Assembly: GCA_040954595.2 (NCBI GenBank)
Contig: CM082579.2
Span: 15,066,001 to 15,130,000, forward strand
DNA: 64,000 nt
DNA from: Balanoglossus misakiensis
Taxonomy: Eukaryota; Hemichordata
Direction of reading: 5' to 3'
Under the pieces are notes generated by a model. It was not told where the DNA came from. It made no database searches and saw only the letters and a list, made by a program, of their open reading frames with translations. The translations under genes were made by a program, and so were the position numbers. The first letter of the stretch is position 1; every line of letters begins with the position of its first letter. Of the stretch, positions 44,101 to 57,400 are shown in pieces.

Positions 44101-45764
44101 CGACTTTGCAAAATCTAAAAATTTCGTCGACTTTTGAAAAAAAAACATGGGTAAAAATCATCAAAAAATGACAAATTTTCGTCTTTGCAAAATCTTAAAA
44201 TTTCGTCGATTTTTGAAAAAAATCATGGGTGAAAATCATCAAAAAATGACAAATTTTCGACTTTGCAAAATCTCAAAATTTCGTCAATTTTTGAAAAAAT
44301 CATGGGTAAAAATCATCAAAAAATGACAAATTTTCGTCTTTGCTAAATCTCAAAATTTCGTCGGTTTTTGAAAAATAATATGGGTGAAAATCATCAAAAA
44401 ATGACAAATTTTCGACTTTGCAAAATCTCAAAATTTCGTCGATTTTTAAATAAAAATCATGGGTGAAAATCATCAAAAAATGACACATTTTCGACTTTGC
44501 AAAATCTCAACATTTCGTCGATTTTTGAAAAAAAATCATGGTGAAAATCATCAAAAAATGACAAAATTTTCGACTTTGTAAAATCACAAAATTTCGTCGA
44601 TTTTGAAAAAAATCATAGGTTCGTCGATTTTTAAAAAAAAACATGGGTGAAAATCATTAAAAAATGACAAATTTTCGACTTTGAAAAATCTAAAAATTTC
44701 GTCGATTTTTGAAAAAAAATCATGGGTAAAAATCATCAAAAAATGACAAATTTTCGTCTTTGCAAAATCTTAAAATTTCGTCGATTTTTGAAAAAAATCA
44801 TGGGTGAAAATCATCAAAAAATGACAAATTTTCGACTTTGCAAAATCTCAAAATTTCGTCAATTTTTGAAAAAATCATGGGTAAAAATCATCAAAAAATG
44901 ACAAATTTTCGTCTTTGCTAAATCTCAAAATTTCGTCGGTTTTTGAAAAATAATATGGGTGAAAATCATCAAAAAATGACAAATTTTCGACTTTGCAAAA
45001 TCTCAAAATTTCGTCGATTTTTGAATAAAAATCATGGGTGAAAATCATCAAAAAATGACACATTTTCGACTTTGCAAAATCTCAAAATTTCGTCGATTTT
45101 TGAAAAAAAATCATGGTGAAAATCATCAAAAAATGACAAAATTTTCGACTTTGTAAAATCACAAAATTTCGGCGATTTTGAAAAAAATCATAGGTTCGTC
45201 GATTTTTAAAAAAAAAAACATTGGTGAAAATCATCAAAATTTGACAAATTTTCGACTTTGCAAAATCTCAAAATTTCGTCGATTTTTGAAAAAATCATGG
45301 GTAAAAATCATCAAAAAATGACAAATTTTCGTCTTTGCTAAATCTCAAAATTTCGTCGGTTTTTGAAAAATAATATGGGTGAAAATCATCAAAAAATGAC
45401 AAATTTTCGACTTTGCAAAATCTCAAAATTTCGTCGATTTTTGAATAAAAATCATGGGTGAAAATCATCAAAAAATGACACATTTTCGACTTTGCAAAAT
45501 CTCAAAATTTCGTCGATTTTTGAAAAAAAATCATGGTGAAAATCATCAAAAAATGACAAAATTTTCGACTTTGTAAAATCACAAAATTTCGGCGATTTTG
45601 AAAAAAATCATAGGTTCGTCGATTTTTAAAAAAAAAAACATTGGTGAAAATCATCAAAATTTGACAAATTTTCGACTTTGCAAAATCTCAAAATTTCGTC
45701 GATTTTTGAAAAAATCATGGGTGAAAATCATCAAAAAATGACAAATTTTCAACTTTGCAAAATC
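38187..45764 (+). repeat. Satellite domain E: short recurrent modules (313, 420, 733 bp)
   Basis: A module seen at 38187, 39921, 43194 and 43927 (the last two 733 bp apart) alternates with the 189-bp block at 39062, 40294, 40607 (313 bp on), 42338, 44300, 44875 and 45295 (420 bp on). The spacings correspond to about four, five and nine monomers. The longest A run I noticed in the array, 12 A, is near 39397. Confidence 0.75.
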
Positions 45765-48700
45765 TCAAAATTTCGTCGATTTTTGAAAAAAAATCATGGT
45801 GAAAATCATCAAAAAATGACAAAATTTTCGACTTTGTAAAATCACAAAATTTCGTCGATTTTGAAAAAAATCATAGGTTCGTCGATTTAAAAAAAAAAAA
45901 CATTGGTGAAAATCATCAAAAAATGACAAATTTTCGTCTTTGCAAAATCTCAAAATTTCGTCCATTTTTGAAAAAAAATTATGGGTAAAAATCATCAAAA
46001 AATGACAAATTTTCGTTTTTGCAAAATCTCAAAATTTCGTCCATTTTAAAAAAAAAAACATGGGGGAAAATCATCAAAAAATGACAAATTTTCGACTTTG
46101 CAAAATCTCAAAATTTCGTCCATTTTTGAAAAAAAATCATGGGTAAAAATCATCAAAAATTGACAAATTTTCGTCTTTGCAAAATCTCAAAATTTCGTCC
46201 ATTTAAAAAAAAACATGGGGGAAAATCATCAAAAAATGACAAATTTTCGACTTTGCAAAATCTCAAAATTTCGTCGATTTTGAAAAAAACCATTGGGGGA
46301 AAATCATCAAAAAATGACAAATTATCGACTTTGCAAAATCTAACAATTTCGTCGATTTTTGAAAAAAATCATGGGCGAAAATCATCAAAAAATTACAAAT
46401 TTTCGACTTTGCAAAATCTCAAAATTTCGTCGATTTTTGTAAAAAATCATGGGTGAAAATCATCAAAAAATGACAAATTTTCGACTTTGCAAAATCTCAA
46501 AATTTAGTCGATTTTTGAAAAAAAATCATGGGTAAAAATCATCAAAAAATGACAAATTTTCGTCTTTGCAAAATCTCAAAATTTCGTCCATTTAAAAAAA
46601 AACATGGGGGAAAATCATCAAAAAATGACACATTTTCGATTATGCAAAATCTCAAATTTCGTCGATTTTTGAAAAAAAATCATGGGTGAAAATCATGAAA
46701 AAATGACACATTTTCGACTTTGAAAAATCTAAAAATTTCGTCGACTTTTGAAAAAAAAACATGGGTAAAAATCATCAAAAAATGACAAATTTTCGTCTTT
46801 GCAAAATCTTAAAATTTCGTCGATTTTTGAAAAAAATCATGGGTGAAAATCATCAAAAAATGACAAATTTTCGACTTTGCAAAATCTCAAAATTTCGTCA
46901 ATTTTTGAAAAAATCATGGGTAAAAATCATCAAAAAATGACAAATTTTCGTCTTTGCTAAATCTCAAAATTTCGTCGGTTTTTTGAAAAATAATATGGGT
47001 GAAAATCATCAAAAAATGACAAATTTTCGACTTTGCAAAATCTCAAAATTTCGTCGATTTTTGAATAAAAATCATGGGTGAAAATCATCAAAAAATGACA
47101 CATTTTCGACTTTGCAAAATCTCAACATTTCGTCGATTTTTGAAAAAAAATCATGGTGAAAATCATCAAAAAATGACAAAATTTTCGACTTTGTAAAATC
47201 ACAAAATTTCGTCGATTTTGAAAAAAATCATAGGTTCGTCGATTTTTAAAAAAAAAACATGGGTGAAAATCATCAAAAAATGACAAATTTTCGACTTTGC
47301 AAAATCTCAAAATTTCGTCGATTTTTGAAAAAAAATCATGGGTAAAAATCATCAAAAAATGACACATTTTCGATTATGCAAAATCTCAAAATTTCGTCGA
47401 TTTTTGAAAAAAAATCATGGGTGAAAATCATGAAAAAATGACACATTTTCGACTTTGAAAAATCTAAAAATTTCGTCGATTTTTGAAAAAAAATCATGGG
47501 TAAAAATCATCAAAAAATGACAAATTTTCGTCTTTGCAAAATCTTAAAATTTCGTCGATTTTTGAAAAAAATCATGGGTGAAAATCATCAAAAAATGACA
47601 AATTTTCGTCTTTGCTAAATCTCAAAATTTCGTCGGTTTTTGAAAAATAATATGGGTGAAAATCATCAAAAAATGACAAATTTTCGACTTTGCAAAATCT
47701 CAAAATTTCGTCGATTTTTGAATAAAAATCATGGGTGAAAATCATCAAAAAATGACACATTTTCGACTTTGCAAAATCTCAAAATTTCGTCGATTTTTGA
47801 AAAAAAATCATGGTGAAAATCATCAAAAAATGACAAAATTTTCGACTTTGTAAAATCACAAAATTTCGGCGATTTTGAAAAAAATCATAGGTTCGTCGAT
47901 TTTTAAAAAAAAAAACATTGGTGAAAATCATCAAAATTTGACAAATTTTCGACTTTGCAAAATCTCAAAATTTCGTCGATTTTTGAAAAAATCATGGGTG
48001 AAAATCATCAAAAAATGACAAATTTTCAACTTTGCAAAATCTCAAAATTTCGTCGATTTTTGAAAAAAAATCATGGGTAAAAATCATCAAAAAATGACAC
48101 ATTTTCGATTATGCAAAATCTCAAAATTTCGTCGATTTTTGAAAAAAAATCATGGGTGAAAATCATGAAAAAATGACACATTTTCGACTTTGAAAAATCT
48201 AAAAATTTCGTCGATTTTTGAAAAAAAATCATGGGTAAAAATCATCAAAAAATGACAAATTTTCGTCTTTGCAAAATCTTAAAATTTCGTCGATTTTTGA
48301 AAAAAAATCATGGTGAAAATCATCAAAAAATGACAAAATTTTCGACTTTGTAAAATCACAAAATTTCGTCGATTTTGAAAAAAATCATAGGTTCGTCGAT
48401 TTAAAAAAAAAAACATTGGTGAAAATCATCAAAAAATGACAAATTTTCGTCTTTGCAAAATCTCAAAATTTCGTCCATTTTTGAAAAAAAATTATGGGTA
48501 AAAATCATCAAAAAATGACAAATTTTCGTTTTTGCAAAATCTCAAAATTTCGTCCATTTTAAAAAAAAAAACATGGGGGAAAATCATCAAAAAATGACAA
48601 ATTTTCGACTTTGCAAAATCTCAAAATTTCGTCCATTTTTGAAAAAAAATCATGGGTAAAAATCATCAAAAATTGACAAATTTTCGTCTTTGCAAAATCT

Positions 48701-51700
48701 CAAAATTTCGTCCATTTAAAAAAAAACATGGGGGAAAATCATCAAAAAATGACAAATTTTCGACTTTGCAAAATCTCAAAATTTCGTCGATTTTGAAAAA
48801 AACCATTGGGGGAAAATCATCAAAAAATGACAAATTATCGACTTTGCAAAATCTAACAATTTCGTCGATTTTTGAAAAAAATCATGGGCGAAAATCATCA
48901 AAAAATTACAAATTTTCGACTTTGCAAAATCTCAAAATTTCGTCGATTTTTGTAAAAAATCATGGGTGAAAATCATCAAAAAATGACAAATTTTCGACTT
49001 TGCAAAATCTCAAAATTTAGTCGATTTTTGAAAAAAAATCATGGGTAAAAATCATCAAAAAATGACAAATTTTCGTCTTTGCAAAATCTCAAAATTTCGT
49101 CCATTTAAAAAAAAACATGGGGGAAAATCATCAAAAAATGACACATTTTCGATTATGCAAAATCTCAAAATTTCGTCGATTTTTGAAAAAAAATCATGGG
49201 TGAAAATCATGAAAAAATGACACATTTTCGACTTTGAAAAATCTAAAAATTTCGTCGACTTTTGAAAAAAAAACATGGGTAAAAATCATAAAAAAATGAC
49301 AAATTTTCGTCTTTGCAAAATCTTAAAATTTCGTCGATTTTTGAAAAAAATCATGGGTGAAAATCATCAAAAAATGACAAATTTTCGACTTTGCAAAATC
49401 TCAAAATTTCGTCAATTTTTGAAAAAATCATGGGTAAAAATCATCAAAAAATGACAAATTTTCGTCTTTGCTAAATCTCAAAATTTCGTCGGTTTTTGAA
49501 AAATAATATGGGTGAAAATCATCAAAAAATGACAAATTTTCGACTTTGCAAAATCTCAAAATTTCGTCGATTTTTGAATAAAAATCATGGGTGAAAATCA
49601 TCAAAAAATGACACATTTTCGACTTTGCAAAATCTCAACATTTCGTCGATTTTTGAAAAAAAATCATGGTGAAAATCATCAAAAAATGACAAAATTTTCG
49701 ACTTTGTAAAATCACAAAATTTCGTCGATTTTGAAAAAAATCATAGGTTCGTCGATTTTTAAAAAAAAAACATGGGTGAAAATCATCAAAAAATGACAAA
49801 TTTTCGACTTTGCAAAATCTCAAAATTTCGTCGATTTTTGAAAAAAAATCATGGGTAAAAATCATCAAAAAATGACACATTTTCGATTATGCAAAATCTC
49901 AAAATTTCGTCGATTTTTGAAAAAAAATCATGGGTGAAAATCATGAAAAAATGACACATTTTCGACTTTGAAAAATCTAAAAATTTCGTCGATTTTTGAA
50001 AAAAAATCATGGGTAAAAATCATCAAAAAATGACAAATTTTCGTCTTTGCAAAATCTTAAAATTTCGTCGATTTTTGAAAAAAATCATGGGTAAAAATCA
50101 TCAAAAAATGACAAATTTTCGACTTTGCAAAATCTCAAAATTTCGTCAATTTTTGAAAAAATCATGGGTAAAAATCATCAAAAAATTACAAATTTTCGTC
50201 TTTGCTAAATCTCAAAATTTCGTCGGTTTTTGAAAAATAATATGGGTGAAAATCATCAAAAAATGACAAATTTTCGACTTTGCAAAATCTCAAAATTTCG
50301 TCGATTTTTGAATAAAAATCATGGGTGAAAATCATCAAAAAATGACACATTTTCGACTTTGCAAAATCTCAAAATTTCGTCGATTTTTGAAAAAAAATCA
50401 TGGTGAAAATCATCAAAAAATGACAAAATTTTCGACTTTGTAAAATCACAAAATTTCGGCGATTTTGAAAAAAATCATAGGTTCGTCGATTTTAAAAAAA
50501 AAAAACATTGGTGAAAATCATCAAAATTTGACAAATTTTCGACTTTGCAAAATCTCAAAATTTCGTCGATTTTTGAAAAAATCATGGGTGAAAATCATCA
50601 AAAAATGACAAATTTTCAACTTTGCAAAATCTCAAAATTTCGTCGATTTTTGAAAAAAAATCATGGTGAAAATCATCAAAAAATGACAAAATTTTCGACT
50701 TTGTAAAATCACAAAATTTCGTCGATTTTGAAAAAAATCATAGGTTCGTCGATTTAAAAAAAAAAAACATTGGTGAAAATCATCAAAAAATGACAAATTT
50801 TCGTCTTTGCAAAATCTCAAAATTTCGTCCATTTTTGAAAAAAAATTATGGGTAAAAATCATCAAAAAATGACAAATTTTCGTTTTTGCAAAATCTCAAA
50901 ATTTCGTCCATTTTAAAAAAAAAAACATGGGGGAAAATCATCAAAAAATGACAAATTTTCGACTTTGCAAAATCTCAAAATTTCGTCCATTTTTGAAAAA
51001 AAATCATGGGTAAAAATCATCAAAAAATGACAAATTTTCGTCTTTGCAAAATCTCAAAATTTCGTCCATTTAAAAAAAAACATGGGGGAAAATCATCAAA
51101 AAATGACAAATTTTCGACTTTGAAAAATCTCAAAATTTCGTCGATTTTGAAAAAAACCATTGGGGGAAAATCATCAAAAAATGACAAATTATCGACTTTG
51201 CAAAATCTAACAATTTCGTCGATTTTTGAAAAAAATCATGGGCGAAAATCATCAAAAAATTACAAATTTTCGACTTTGCAAAATCTCAAAATTTCGTCGA
51301 TTTTTGTAAAAAATCATGGGTGAAAATCATCAAAAAATGACAAATTTTCGACTTTGCAAAATCTCAAAATTTAGTCGATTTTTGAAAAAAAATCATGGGT
51401 AAAAATCATCAAAAAATGACAAATTTTCGTCTTTGCAAAATCTCAAAATTTCGTCCATTTAAAAAAAAACATGGGGGAAAATCATCAAAAAATGACACAT
51501 TTTCGATTATGCAAAATCTCAAAATTTCGTCGATTTTTGAAAAAAAATCATGGGTGAAAATCATGAAAAAATGACACATTTGCGACTTTGAAAAATCTAA
51601 AAATTTCGTCGACTTTTGAAAAAAAAACATGGGTAAAAATCATCAAAAAATGACAAATTTTCGTCTTTGCAAAATCTCAAAATTTCGTCAATTTTTGAAA

Positions 51701-54436
51701 AAATCATGGGTAAAAATCATCAAAAAATGACAAATTTTCGTCTTTGCTAAATCTCAAAATTTCGTCGGTTTTTGAAAAATAATATGGGTGAAAATCATCA
51801 AAAAATGACAAATTTTCGACTTTGCAAAATCTCAAAATTTCGTCGATTTTTGAATAAAAATCATGGGTGAAAATCATCAAAAAATGACACATTTTCGACT
51901 TTGCAAAATCTCAACATTTCGTCGATTTTTGAAAAAAAATCATGGTGAAAATCATCAAAAAATGACAAAATTTTCGACTTTGTAAAATCACAAAATTTCG
52001 TCGATTTTGAAAAAAATCATAGGTTCGTCGATTTTTAAAAAAAAAACATGGGTGAAAATCATCAAAAAATGACAAATTTTCGACTTTGCAAAATCTCAAA
52101 ATTTCGTCGATTTTTGAAAAAAAATCATGGGTAAAAATCATCAAAAAATGACACATTTTCGATTATGCAAAATCTCAAAATTTCGTCGATTTTTGAAAAA
52201 AAATCATGGGTGAAAATCATGAAAAAATGACACATTTTCGACTTTGAAAAATCTAAAAATTTCGTCGATTTTTGAAAAAAAATCATGGGTAAAAATCATC
52301 AAAAAATGACAAATTTTCGTCTTTGCAAAATCTTAAAAATTCGTCGATTTTTGAAAAAAATCATGGGTGAAAATCATCAAAAAATGACAAATTTTCGACT
52401 TTGCAAAATCTCAAAATTTCGTCATTTTTTGAAAAAATCATGGGTAAAAATCATCAAAAAATGACAAATTTTCGTCTTTGCTAAATCTCAAAATTTCGTC
52501 GGTTTTTGAAAAATAATATGGGTGAAAATCATCAAAAAATGACAAATTTTCGACTTTGCAAAATCTCAAAATTTCGTCGATTTTTGAATAAAAATCATGG
52601 GTGAAAATCATCAAAAAATGACACATTTTCGACTTTGCAAAATCTCAAAATTTCGTCGATTTTTGAAAAAAAATCATGGTGAAAATCATCAAAAAATGAC
52701 AAAATTTTCGACTTTGTAAAATCACAAAATTTCGGCGATTTTGAAAAAAATCATAGGTTCGTCGATTTTTAAAAAAAAAAACATTGGTGAAAATCATCAA
52801 AATTTGACAAATTTTCGACTTTGCAAAATCTCAAAATTTCGTCGATTTTTGAAAAAATCATGGGTGAAAATCATCAAAAAATGACAAATTTTCAACTTTG
52901 CAAAATCTCAAAATTTCGTCGATTTTTGAAAAAAAATCATGGTGAAAATCATCAAAAAATGACAAAATTTTCGACTTTGTAAAATCACAAAATTTCGTCG
53001 ATTTTGAAAAAAATCATAGGTTCGTCGATTTAAAAAAAAAAATCATGGGTGAAAATCATGAAAAAATGACACATTTTCGACTTTGAAAAATCTAAAAATT
53101 TCGTCGATTTTTGAAAAAAAATCATGGGTAAAAATCATCAAAAAATGACAAATTTTCGTCTTTGCAAAATCTTAAAATTTCGTCGATTTTTGAAAAAAAT
53201 CATGGGTGAAAATCATCAAAAATGACAAATTTTCGACTTTGCAAAATCTCAAAATTTCGTCAATTTTTGAAAAAATCATGGGTAAAAATCATCAAAAAAT
53301 GACAAATTTTCGTCTTTGCTAAATCTCAAAATTTCGTCGGTTTTTGAAAAATAATATGGGTGAAAATCATCAAAAAATGACAAATTTTCGACTTTGCAAA
53401 ATCTCAAAATTTCGTCGATTTTTGAATAAAAATCATGGGTGAAAATCATCAAAAAATGACACATTTTCGACTTTGCAAAATCTCAAAATTTCGTCGATTT
53501 TTGAAAAAAAATCATGGTGAAAATCATCAAAAAATGACAAAATTTTCGACTTTGTAAAATCACAAAATTTCGGCGATTTTGAAAAAAATCATAGGTTCGT
53601 CGATTTTTAAAAAAAAAAACATTGGTGAAAATCATCAAAATTTGACAAATTTTCGACTTTGCAAAATCTCAAAATTTCGTCGATTTTTGAAAAAATCATG
53701 GGTGAAAATCATCAAAAAATGACAAATTTTCAACTTTGCAAAATCTCAAAATTTCGTCGATTTTTGAAAAAAAATCATGGTGAAAATCATCAAAAAATGA
53801 CAAAATTTTCGACTTTGTAAAATCACAAAATTTCGTCGATTTTGAAAAAAATCATAGGTTCGTCGATTTAAAAAAAAAAAACATTGGTGAAAATCATCAA
53901 AAAATGACAAATTTTCGTCTTTGCAAAATCTCAAAATTTCGTCCATTTTTGAAAAAAATTATGGGTAAAAATCATCAAAAAATGACAAATTTTCGTTTTT
54001 GCAAAATCTCAAAATTTCGTCCATTTTAAAAAAAAAAACATGGGGGAAAATCATCAAAAAATGACAAATTTTCGACTTTGCAAAATCTCAAAATTTCGTC
54101 CATTTTTGAAAAAAAATCATGGGTAAAAATCATCAAAAAATGACAAATTTTCGTCTTTGCAAAATCTCAAAATTTCGTCCATTTAAAAAAAAACATGGGG
54201 GAAAATCATCAAAAAATGACAAATTTTCGACTTTGCAAAATCTCAAAATTTCGTCGATTTTGAAAAAAACCATTGGGGGAAAATCATCAAAAAATGACAA
54301 ATTATCGACTTTGCAAAATCTAACAATTTCGTCGATTTTTGAAAAAAATCATGGGCGAAAATCATCAAAAAATTACAAATTTTCGACTTTGCAAAATCTC
54401 AAAATTTCGTCGATTTTTGTAAAAAATCATGGGTGA
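45765..54436 (+). repeat. Satellite domain F: 2513/2354-bp higher-order repeats
   Basis: The module at 46139 recurs at 48652 (2513 bp), 51006 (2354 bp) and 54119 (3113 bp). The module at 45765 recurs at 50632 (4867 bp, the sum of 2513 and 2354). Modules at 47122 and 49055 recur at 49635 (2513 bp) and 51409 (2354 bp). The two periods differ by about two monomers, as expected if unequal exchange changed the unit length between successive amplifications. Confidence 0.85.
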
Positions 54437-57400
54437 AAATCATCAAAAAATGACAAATTTTCGACTTTGCAAAATCTCAAAATTTAGTCGATTTTTGAAA
54501 AAAAATCATAGGTGAAAATCATCAAAAAATGACAAATTTTCGACTTTGCAAAATTTCAAAATTTCGTCAATTTTTGAAAAAAATCAGGGGTAAAAATCAT
54601 CAAAAAATGACAAATTTTCGTCTTTGCTAAATCTCAAAATTTCGTCGGTTTTTGAAAAATAATATTGGTGAAAATCATCAAAAAATGACAAATTTTCGAT
54701 TATGCAAAATCTCAAAATTTCGTCGATTTTTGAAAAAAAATCATGGGTGAAAATCATCAAAAAATGACAAATTTTCGTCTTTGCAAAATCTCAAAATTTC
54801 GTCCATTTTTGAATAAAAATCATGGGTAAAAATCATCAAAAATGACAAATTTTCGTCTTTGCAAAATCTCAAATTTTCGTCGATTTTTGAAAAAAAATCA
54901 TGGTTGAAAATCATCAAAAAATGACAAAATTTTCGACTTTGTAAAATCAAAAAATTTCGTCGATTTTGAAAAAAATCATAGGTTCGTCGATTTTTAAAAA
55001 AAAAACTTGGGTGAAAATCATCAAAAAATGACAAATTTTCGACTTTGCAAAATCTCAAAATTTCGTCGATTTTTGAAAAAAAATCATGGGTGAAAATTAT
55101 CAAAAAATGACACATTTTCGATTATGCAAAATCTCAAAATTTCGTCGATTTTTGAATAAAAATCATGGGTGAAAATCATCAAAAAATGACAAATTTTCGA
55201 CTTTGCAAAATCTCAAAATTTCGTCGATTTTTGAAAAAAAATCATGGTGAAAATCATCAAAAATGACAAATTTTCGTCTTTGCAAAATCTCAAATTTTCG
55301 TCGATTTTTGAAAAAAAATCATGGTTGAAAATCATCAAAAAATGACAAAATTTTCGACTTTGTAAAATCACAAAATTTCGTCGATTTTGAAAAAAATCAT
55401 AGGTTCGTCGATTTAAAAAAAAAAACATGGGTGAAAATCATCAAAAAATGACAAATTTTCGACTTTGCAAAATCTCAAAATTTCGTCGATTTTTGAAAAA
55501 AAATCATGGGTAAAAATCATCAAAAAATGACACATTTTCGATTATGCAAAATCTCAAAATTTCGTCGATTTTTGAAAAAAAATCATGGGTGAAAATCATG
55601 AAAAAATGACACATTTTCGACTTTGAAAAATCTAAAAATTTCGTCGATTTTTGAAAAAAAATCATGGGTAAAAATCATCAAAAAATGACAAATTTTCGTC
55701 TTTGCAAAATCTTAAAATTTCGTCGATTTTTGAAAAAAATCATGGGTGAAAATCATCAAAAAATGACAAATTTTCGACTTTGCAAAATCTCAAAATTTCG
55801 TCAATTTTTGAAAAAATCATGGGTAAAAATCATCAAAAAATGACAAATTTTCGTCTTTGCTAAATCTCAAAATTTCGTCGGTTTTTTAAAAATAATATGG
55901 GTGAAAATCATCAAAAAATGACAAATTTTCGACTTTGCAAAATCTCAAAATTTCGTCGATTTTTGAATAAAAATCATGGGTGAAAATCATCAAAAAATGA
56001 CACATTTTCGACTTTGCAAAATCTGAATATTTCGTCGATTTTTGAAAAAAAAATCATGGTGAAAATCATCAAAAAATGACAAATTTTCGTCTTTGCAAAA
56101 TCTTAAAATTTCGTCGATTTTTGAAAAAAATCATGGGTGAAAATCATCAAAAAATGACAAATTTTCGACTTTGCAAAATCTCAAAATTTCGTCAATTTTT
56201 GAAAAAATCATGGGTAAAAATCATCAAAAAATGACAAATTTTCGTCTTTGCTAAATCTCAAAATTTCGTCGGTTTTTTAAAAATAATATGGGTGAAAATC
56301 ATCAAAAAATGACAAATTTTCGACTTTGCAAAATCTCAAAATTTCGTCGATTTTTGAATAAAAATCATGGGTGAAAATCATCAAAAAATGACACATTTTC
56401 GACTTTGCAAAATCTCAATATTTCGTCGATTTTTGAAAAAAAAATCATGGTGAAAATCATCAAAAAATGACAAATTTTCGTCTTTGCAAAATCTCAAAAT
56501 TTCGTCCATTTTTGAAAAAAAATCATGGGTAAAAATCATCAAAAAATGACAAATTTTCGTTTTTGCAAAATCTCAAAATTTCGTCCATTTAAAAAAAAAA
56601 CATGGGGGAAAATCATCAAAAAATGACAAATTTTCGACTTTGCAAAATCTTAAAATTTCGTCCATTTTTGAAAAAAAATCATGGGTAAAAATCATCAAAA
56701 AATGACAAATTTTCGTCTTTGCAAAATCTCAAAATTTTGTCCATTTAAAAAAAAAAACATGGGGGAAAATCATCAAAAAATGACAAATTTTCGACTTTGC
56801 AAAATCTCAAAATTTCGTCGATTTTGAAATAAACCATTGGGGGAAAATCATCAAAAAATGACAAATTATCGACTTTGCAGAATCTCACAATTTCGTCGAT
56901 TTTTGAAAAAAATCATGGGTGAAAATCATCAAAAAATGACAAATTTTCGACTTTGCAAAATCTCAAAATTTCGTCAATTTTTGAAAAAATCATGGGTAAA
57001 AATCATCAAAAAATGACAAATTTTCGTCTTTGCTAAATCTCAAAATTTCGTCGGTTTTTTAAAAATAATATGGGTGAAAATCATCAAAAAATGACAAATT
57101 TTCGACTTTGCAAAATCTCAAAATTTCGTCGATTTTTGAATAAAAATCATGGGTGAAAATCATCAAAAAATGACACATTTTCGACTTTGCAAAATCTCAA
57201 CATTTCGTCGATTTTTGAAAAAAAAATCATGGTGAAAATCATCAAAAAATGACAAATTTTCGTCTTTGCAAAATCTCAAAATTTCGTCCATTTTTGAAAA
57301 AAATCATGGGTAAAAATCATCAAAAAATGACAAATTTTCGTTTTTGCAAAATCTCAAAATTTCGTCCATTTAAAAAAAAAAACATGGGGGAAAATCATCA

